Part shown: one piece after another, positions 58,791 to 64,000 of the stretch
How the letters are laid out: every line of letters begins with the position of its first letter
Numbering within the stretch: the first letter of the stretch is position 1
Assembly (NCBI GenBank): GCA_021397845.1
Contig: CM038050.1
Location: 12,528,471-12,592,470 of the forward strand
Source: Areca catechu
Taxonomy: Eukaryota > Streptophyta > Magnoliopsida > Arecales > Arecaceae
Direction of reading: 5' to 3'
DNA length: 64,000 bases
Position numbers and translations under genes: made by a program
The notes under the pieces: model-generated
Database searches by the model: none
What the model saw: the letters and a program-made list of their open reading frames with translations, nothing else
Told to the model about the DNA's origin: nothing

Positions 58791-60980
58791 ATGGAAGGAA
58801 CCGTAGAGAGTTAGGGGAAAAAGGTTGGGCCCTCGGGGGCCGGAGACATAGTAGGTTCGGAGTCGATTCCCAGCTCGGTTTCTCAGGGCAAGGCAGCCCT
58901 TCTTTGGAAACGCTACCGCATCCCTGAGGAGTTTTCCTTTGTCCTTCCCGTGTCCGAGGAGTGGATGAATGAATCTCCCCCTGGGTGCCTAGCCGTATAC
59001 GAAGATCATCTGAAAGCTGGTCTTCGGTTTCCCCTGCACCCCTTCTTCGTCAAGATCTTCCGCTTGTACCAAGTGGTGCCAGTGCAATTGATCCCGAACA
59101 GCATCAGGAATATTTGCGGATTCCTGGTTATGTGCAGCATTGCAAATGTAGAACCTAGGACCAATCTGTTCATAGCTCTTTTTGTCCTTAAGAGGGATTT
59201 TCACAGCAACGGATGGTGGGTGATTAGCCCTAGATCAGGCCGTAGGGTCATCAAGGATATGCCCAGCGCCATCCACGGGTGGAAACCCGTTTTTGTATTT
59301 GTGTTGTCTCTTAATTCATGGGGCTTCGATACAGTGTGGAAGAAGCCTTGCCTGACCGTCAATGATGGGAAGAAGGTCTTGGCGGTTGATCAGTCGGACT
59401 ACGACCTCCTGGTCAACTCCGAAGTTTCCCCCATTCGAGAACTGTTGGAGGAGAGAAATCTCCATCGGGCGGGAATTAGCAGATTGCCCTCATTAGGTAT
59501 AGCGATAGGAATTTCTGCTCTTCTTCCTTGAATTTATTGTAGCTCAATCAATTGAAGTGAAATCCTCTACTTGCAGGTGGCGGGATGAAGCCCGGTTTGA
59601 GCTGGCTCCGCCAGACTTCAGAGAAAAGGGTTGCACAAGCCCCCTTAACCAGGTCTACAGTCCGGAAGAAGGCTCGGAGGGATTGTCCCGAGGGGGACCA
59701 AAGCACCTCGTCTTCCCGGGGGACCTCAGGGGAAGATGTAGCAACCGCGGAAGGGGCTCCGTCAAGACCCCATCCAGTCGAGGCTCCACCGGCGGTTGTC
59801 TTCCCAGTTCACGTAATGGGGAGCCCGCTCCAGGGAGTAGATGTGTCACCGTTTTGCCCCCTGCTGCTGATAGGGGCAAAGTGCGGCAAGTCGAAGGAGA
59901 GTTCGCCTGCGGGGCTTCCTCAGCCGGAGTCCGTTCGACGAACTCTTCGGAGCTTTCACCTACGGGGGGACTATTGGTCCCGGCCATAGCCAGGCAAGTG
60001 TTGAAGGGTATGCTTCTGCCTCACGATGTGGCTGTTCTTCGGAATCGGAGCCTTCCCAGGGTGTCTGATTCTGCCTTCTCTGCCCTGCAACAGGTATAAT
60101 CCTTGCTACTTCTCTTTGTCTTGAGAATTGTTCGATTCATGACCCCTCTCCTTTGATGCAGCTGGTCTACGACCTCACCTTCATGGAGGAGGGCCTGGGG
60201 AATGTAGACAGCCTCATCCTTGGCCTTAAAGAGGAGCTTCAGACTGCCAGGGCTGCCAAGGAAGTAGCTGAGGAGCTGAAGCAGTCCATGGAGTACTGTC
60301 ATGTCTAGATGAATGATGAAGTTCGCGAACTGAAGGGCGAACTGAAAAGTGCTCATCTGACCATGATGGGGCAAGAGGCAGGGTGGAGGAGGAGCAGAAA
60401 ACAAGTCGAATCCCTGGAGTAGGCTACCAGGGAGGATCAGGAGAAGATAGAAAGCCTGGCCAAGGCGGCGGAGGAGGCTTCCAGGAGGGCCGAAGAGGCG
60501 ATCCTGGAATCCGAAGCTGCTGAAGGGGAGTTCGCATCTTTGAAGAAGCGGGTGGACGACACCGTGGCTGATTTCAAAATGTCTCTGCAATTCCAGGTGG
60601 AGATCAATTAAGCAACTTTGTATGGCTACCAGCATGGCTTCAACGACGGACTCTCCAGGGTGAAGGAGGCCTTCCCACATCTTGACCTCTCTGGCATTCC
60701 CCCCTTTGATATAGCTGGAGAAGGAGAAGAGGAAGTGGAGGGGGCCAAAGCCATAGTAGAGGCCGAGGAGGCACCATGTCCGGAGGAGGAGGCCACTGCC
60801 GTAGTTGAAAATCCGGAGGTGACCCCAACTCCGATCCTCGTTCAGGAGGAGGCTCAGGCTGGAGGAGTCCAAGCTGAAGGTTCCCCGGTTCCGGCCCGGA
60901 TTGACGAGGTCCTCTCAGAGCAAATTGATAGGTTGCTCCAGTCATGTGGTGTGGAGTCTTCTCCTGCTGATGTTGAGTGA
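58791..60980 (+). pseudogene. Antisense accessory ORF (Transposase_28 / putative gypsy-type transposon), three exons
   Basis: Plus-strand gene inside a minus-strand retrotransposon. Exon 1 (58791-59505) starts MEGTVES and contains the conserved segment VSEEWMNESPPGCLAVYEDH, HPFFVKIFRLY and WGFDTVWKKP. Introns with GT-AG ends (about 59506-59576 and 60097-60161) join exon 2 (Lys/Arg- and Ser-rich linker, then VLKGMLLPHDVAVLRN) and exon 3 (long coiled coil, then YGYQHGFNDGLSRVKE and an acidic tail ending at TGA 60978-60980). Four in-frame stops (58812, 60306, 60420, 60609) and a probable 1-nt shift near 59850-59870 disable it. Members of this family are known as accessory ORFs of Tat-type Gypsy elements. 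Their biochemical role is unknown. Confidence 0.82.
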
Positions 60981-61560
60981 CTTAGGTCGCTCTGGATGTA
61001 TTTTCCTTCTTTTTCATTGTACTTATCTATGAGTGATAGTTTTTCCAGACTCTGAAATGAATTCTTCCTTCTTTGGGTGTGCATTGCTATGCTTCATGTG
61101 TAGCTCGAAACGGTTTTACCGTTCTTTTTTCTGCTTAGTTGAACAGTCGTGTTCGAAGGCCGTTTAGTCGATAAGAACTGGTTTTACTGTTCTCTTTCCT
61201 ATTCGGTTGAGCAGTTGTGGTCGAAGGCCGTTCAGTCGATGAAGACAAACTTTGGAACGGACCGGAACTCCGTTGCCGAAGGCCGTCTCCTTCCTTCGGG
61301 TGTTAAGTTGGTTCGTTGGGGCAGACAAGAGTCATCTCCCCGCCAATCAGTGATTAGGGAGATTTGATTGCGATCCTTGTTGCCCATGTGGCACGTCGAT
61401 ATATGTATAGTCTTGATTTCTTGCGCCTTGTGAGCCGCCGGGTCTCCTTTTTCCAAAAAGAAACCATTAATGATGCCGTCGCACGATGAGGATTTCTCCG
61501 GATTTGAAGCGATTGCAGTTGTTGTCCTGGGGATGGCTCCCGAGCGACTTTCTGGTTCTC
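60981..61560. other. Spacer between the two antisense ORFs
   Basis: Contains a roughly 70-bp direct duplication marked by GGTTTTACCGTTC / GGTTTTACTGTTC and GTCGAAGGCCGTT(T/C)AGTCGAT (about 61110-61245). No coding sequence was recognised. Confidence 0.5.
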
Positions 61561-61569
61561 GAAGCGTCA

Positions 61570-61665
61570 CCCGGACACGTGGCGCTTTCTGATGCGGCTG
61601 GGAAGGACATGGGGCATGCCTCCACGCAGTCAGTCGTGGTGGCAGGGTCTCTATAAATAGGACCT
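61570..61665 (+). promoter_or_regulatory. Putative plant promoter driving the second antisense ORF
   Basis: A G-box core CACGTG (61576-61581, in ACACGTGGC) is followed about 75 bp on by a TATA box in good context (TCTATAAATAGG, TATAAATA at 61652-61659). The second antisense ORF starts roughly 85-160 bp downstream on the same strand. The layout is that of an ordinary RNA polymerase II promoter. Activity is inferred. Confidence 0.5.
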
Positions 61666-61739
61666 TGCCTTCTGCTGTCAAGGGCCATTATTTCCGTAGG
61701 CTCCTTTCCCCCATTATAATGATGTTTAGCCACTTCTGA

Positions 61740-62235
61740 GCTCCGTCGTGCGGCAAAGAGAAGGCCATCGATCCGAAGAGGAAGCGAAGTCCGAAGTCTC
61801 TTGGGCTGATGGAAGATGAAGAGGAGCCTCTCATGGACCGCCTCGAGAAGAAGTCCCACCTGTTGGAGGCTCGGTTGACGGAGGCTTGGGCCCAGGTCAC
61901 GATGGCGACCACGGTGACGGAGGAAGCAAGGAGGGAGGCGGCGGATGCCGTCTCGAACTTCAAGCTACTTGTTGCGCTTTAAGGACGAACTCACCCGGGT
62001 AGCTCTGGATTCCTTCCATCAGGGGTTCCGGGAATGTCGGAGGAAGGCCTCCAAGTTTTATAACTTGAAGGGCCTAGACAACATTAAGCCCTCCATTCCC
62101 TTTTCCGAGCATGAATTTGATTCCGACTCCGATGAGGGTCTGATTCTGGTTCGGACGGGAACCCCGGGGGCCCTTCGTCATCCCTCCAGATCTCTCCCCG
62201 TCGGTACGGGAAAAACCTGGTGGGGAGTTATTGAA
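61740..62235 (+). pseudogene. Second antisense ORF: copy of the accessory ORF C-terminal domain, frameshifted
   Basis: Open from 61740 (after a TGA) with a possible ATG at 61809 reading MEDEEEPLMDRLEKK, then a charged coiled coil ending REAADAVSNFK. A 1-nt indel at about 61955-61980 moves the frame to FKDELTRVALDSFHQGFREC and an acidic EHEFDSDSDEG tail. The pattern NFK...(A)...(H)QGF matches DFK...(A)...QHGF near the end of the first antisense ORF, so the two share a C-terminal domain. The N-terminal Transposase_28 region is absent. It lies downstream of a G-box and TATA box. Role unknown. Confidence 0.6.
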
Positions 62236-62900
62236 AATTTTCCACATCCTTCTGGTGCCATTTCCTCTCTCTTTTTTTTTATATCTCTCTTATGAGAGTT
62301 TATTTTTCTTTTCTTGTTCTCTCTATATGAGAGTTTTTCTTTCTTCTCTTTTTTTTTTATAAAAAAAAACTGAAAGGAATGAAATATCTTTTCTGTTACC
62401 TCTTTCCATGTACTTCTTGCAACATGTTGTATGATGCTTTGTCTGTAGTGTAGACTTCGCGGACCATCTTCGGTCTATAGGGAAGAAGTGGGTCCAGTTT
62501 TGACCGTTCTGAGAATGTCTGTCATCGACAGAAAGGATGACAGTGGTCCTTTAGGCACGTGTTCGGATTTACCCGTAGGGTAGTGTGTTTACAACCATCC
62601 CTGTGCACTTTTTGTCATGATTAAGGTAGGCTGTTCAGGCTTGCCTCGGTGCATATTCGGATTTACCGTAGGGTAGGTTACGAAAATCATCCCTGCGCCT
62701 TTGATCTTTTGGTGGCCCGGTTAGACCATCTATTGCGCTCGTCAGGCATACCAATAAGGTGAGTGGATCAGACTCTCCTTTGCGCAGTTGATCGATTTTT
62801 CAGATCAGGTCACTTAGGCTGTTGTCGTTCAGTTGATGCAACTAGCCGTTCTGAGTTGAGTAGGGTTGGGAAGCTTTGCACAGGAATTTCAAGAACTCTT
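62236..62900. other. Spacer between antisense ORF and pol end
   Basis: Pyrimidine-rich stretch at 62260-62360. A ~100-bp direct duplication follows, marked by GTTCGGATTTACCCGTAGGG (62563) and ATTCGGATTTACCGTAGGGT (62665), each followed by CATCCCTG(T/C)GC. No gene was seen. Confidence 0.5.
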
Positions 62901-64000
62901 TTATTGATAGTATTTGCGAAGGTTTTGTACATTCTATAACCGGGATAGGGCCTTCCCCTTCAGGGTTCTGAGTCGGTATGTCCCTGGTCGAATGACTTCT
63001 TCGACTTGATATGGACCTTCTCAGTTGGGGGAGAGTTTACCCTGTTCCATTGGCCTGGATACCTCTGCTCTTCGCAATACCATGTCCCCCGTGCGGAAAG
63101 TTTGCTCCTTCACCCCTTGAGTTGTAATATTTGATGACCTTTTGCTGGTATGCCGCCATCCTTATTTGGGCCTGTAGCTTGATGCTTGATAGAAAGTCCA
63201 GATCAATTCTTCTGCGATCAGAATTCTCAAGCTCTTCATAGTTGTCAATTCTCAAGGACTGTAGGAAGACTTCAATAGGTAATACGGCTTCGATACCGTA
63301 GGCCAGGTTGAACGAAGATTCACCGGTGGTTGTTCTCGGGGTAGTTCGTATGCCTAGAGAATGGAGGTCAGCTCGTCGGCCCAAAGTCCTTTGACAACGT
63401 TCAACCTTGTCTTCAGACCATGGAGGATGGTTTGGTTGGTGACTTCGGCTTCTCCGTTGGACCGTGGATGAGCAACGGATGTCAGCCAATGCTGGATATG
63501 GTACCGAGCACAGAAGTCCCTGAATTTCAGATTGTCAAACTGTCTCTCATTGTCCATGATGATGACATGTGGGATGCCGAACCTGAATATGATGGAATTC
63601 TTTACAAAATTTTCTACCTTGCCTTCTGTGATCTGGGCTAATGGTTCGGCTTCTACCCACTTCGTGAAATAGTCGATGGCTACTAGGAGAAACTTCCTTT
63701 GCCCTGATGTTGGTGGGAATGGGCCAAGAATGTCCATCCCCCACTGGGCAAAAGGCCATGGAGCTGCCAGTTGAGTCAGGTGACTCGCAGGTTGTCTCTG
63801 TACATTGGCATACCTCTGGCATTAGTCGCACTTCCGCACGAAATCAACTGAGTCCTTCTAGATGGAAGGCCAGTAATACTCCTGTCGAATGATCTTGTAC
63901 GCCAGAGATCTGCCTCCCAAGTGTTCACTGCATATGCCCTCATGGACCTCTTTCAAAGCATAATCTGCATCGGTGGGTCCTAAGCATTTTAGCAGTGGCT
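62901..64000 (-). pseudogene. Gypsy integrase (pol C-terminal part), Tat lineage, broken
   Basis: Enters from the right edge with the H-H-C-C zinc-binding region (EVHEGICSEH ... VRKCD-stop-CQRY). The core follows with the three catalytic residues in AIDYFTKWVE, IIMDNERQFD and SNGEAEVTN. The C-terminal part has TGDMVLRRAE and RPGTYRLRTLKG, ending in TAA at 62901-62903. Breaks are a stop near 63860, TAA at 63822-63824 inside the zinc finger, TGG to TAG plus a 1-nt deletion near 63340-63356, a 1-nt insertion near 63110, and two further Trp-to-stop changes near the end. The enzyme would insert retrotransposon cDNA; this copy cannot. Confidence 0.92.

Larger units (their letters stand above)
57506..64000 (-). 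mobile_element. Ty3/Gypsy (Tat-lineage) element, 3' part, with antisense accessory ORFs
   Basis: Minus-strand element. From right to left it has the integrase (62901-64000, continuing beyond the window), a long spacer with two plus-strand ORFs, the polypurine tract and the 3' LTR. A long post-integrase spacer carrying an extra ORF in antisense is a hallmark of part of the Tat lineage. RT, protease, gag and the 5' LTR would lie to the right of the window. The integrase is damaged, so this copy is inactive. Confidence 0.88.

Overview
This is a transposon-rich stretch of a flowering-plant nuclear genome. The host gene, the mix of Copia, Gypsy, hAT, Mutator and CACTA-type remnants and an integrated plant pararetrovirus all point to a land plant. 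The GC-poor background and repeat style fit a large-genome monocot, possibly a palm, but that is a guess. There are no bacterial-type genes, no CRISPR and no recognisable RNA genes. Only one ordinary host gene is visible: the 5' four exons of a Rab21-like small GTPase on the minus strand (about 2070-6207). Its 3' exons lie to the left of the window.

Layout: 1-2000 holds an LTR remnant and nested TIR elements inside or beside Rab intron 4. 2070-6207 is the Rab21-like gene, with a large inverted-repeat insertion in intron 1. 6800-7560 is a CACTA-like subterminal repeat field. 7837-17797 is a complete 10-kb LTR element in minus orientation with 2.2-kb GC-rich LTRs, PBS, PPT and matching TATATA flanks. 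It has no gag-pol; its 5.6-kb interior is a series of tandem arrays (23, ~350-415, ~28-30 and 57 bp). 17800-22260 is mostly anonymous AT-rich DNA, with a textbook Mutator-like element (9-bp TSD) at 21103-22054. 22266-27482 is a young but stop-ridden full-length Copia element (minus). 29100-32486 is a 98-bp array and a degraded Copia element on the plus strand. 32487-34600 belongs to an LTR family seen four times in the window.

34600-36779 holds duplicated CT-rich DNA and a ~155-bp tandem array ending in a CACTA-type terminus. 38383-40987 is a probable Copia LTR with a tRNA-iMet-type PBS. 40988-44700 is a decayed endogenous caulimovirid (30K movement-protein region plus downstream polyprotein) split by a 1530-bp solo LTR with a perfect TSD. 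44923-45483 is a TIR element in a microsatellite. 45540-47770 is a purine-rich satellite split by another solo LTR. 49386-50374 is a hAT-like element with GC-rich internal repeats. 50692-52600 is a solo LTR with a perfect TSD. 53365-56782 is a non-autonomous Copia-type element with TSD, PBS and PPT.

57506-64000 is the 3' half of a Tat-lineage Ty3/Gypsy element in minus orientation (LTR, PPT, integrase). Between integrase and LTR it carries, on the opposite strand, a multi-exon accessory ORF of the 'putative gypsy type transposon' (Transposase_28) class, and a second, shorter antisense ORF sharing its C-terminal domain and preceded by a G-box and TATA box. This antisense gene pair is the most interesting system in the window. 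Second is the 10-kb satellite-filled element, whose LTR shares a conserved block with the Tat LTR and may therefore have been mobilised in trans by such elements.
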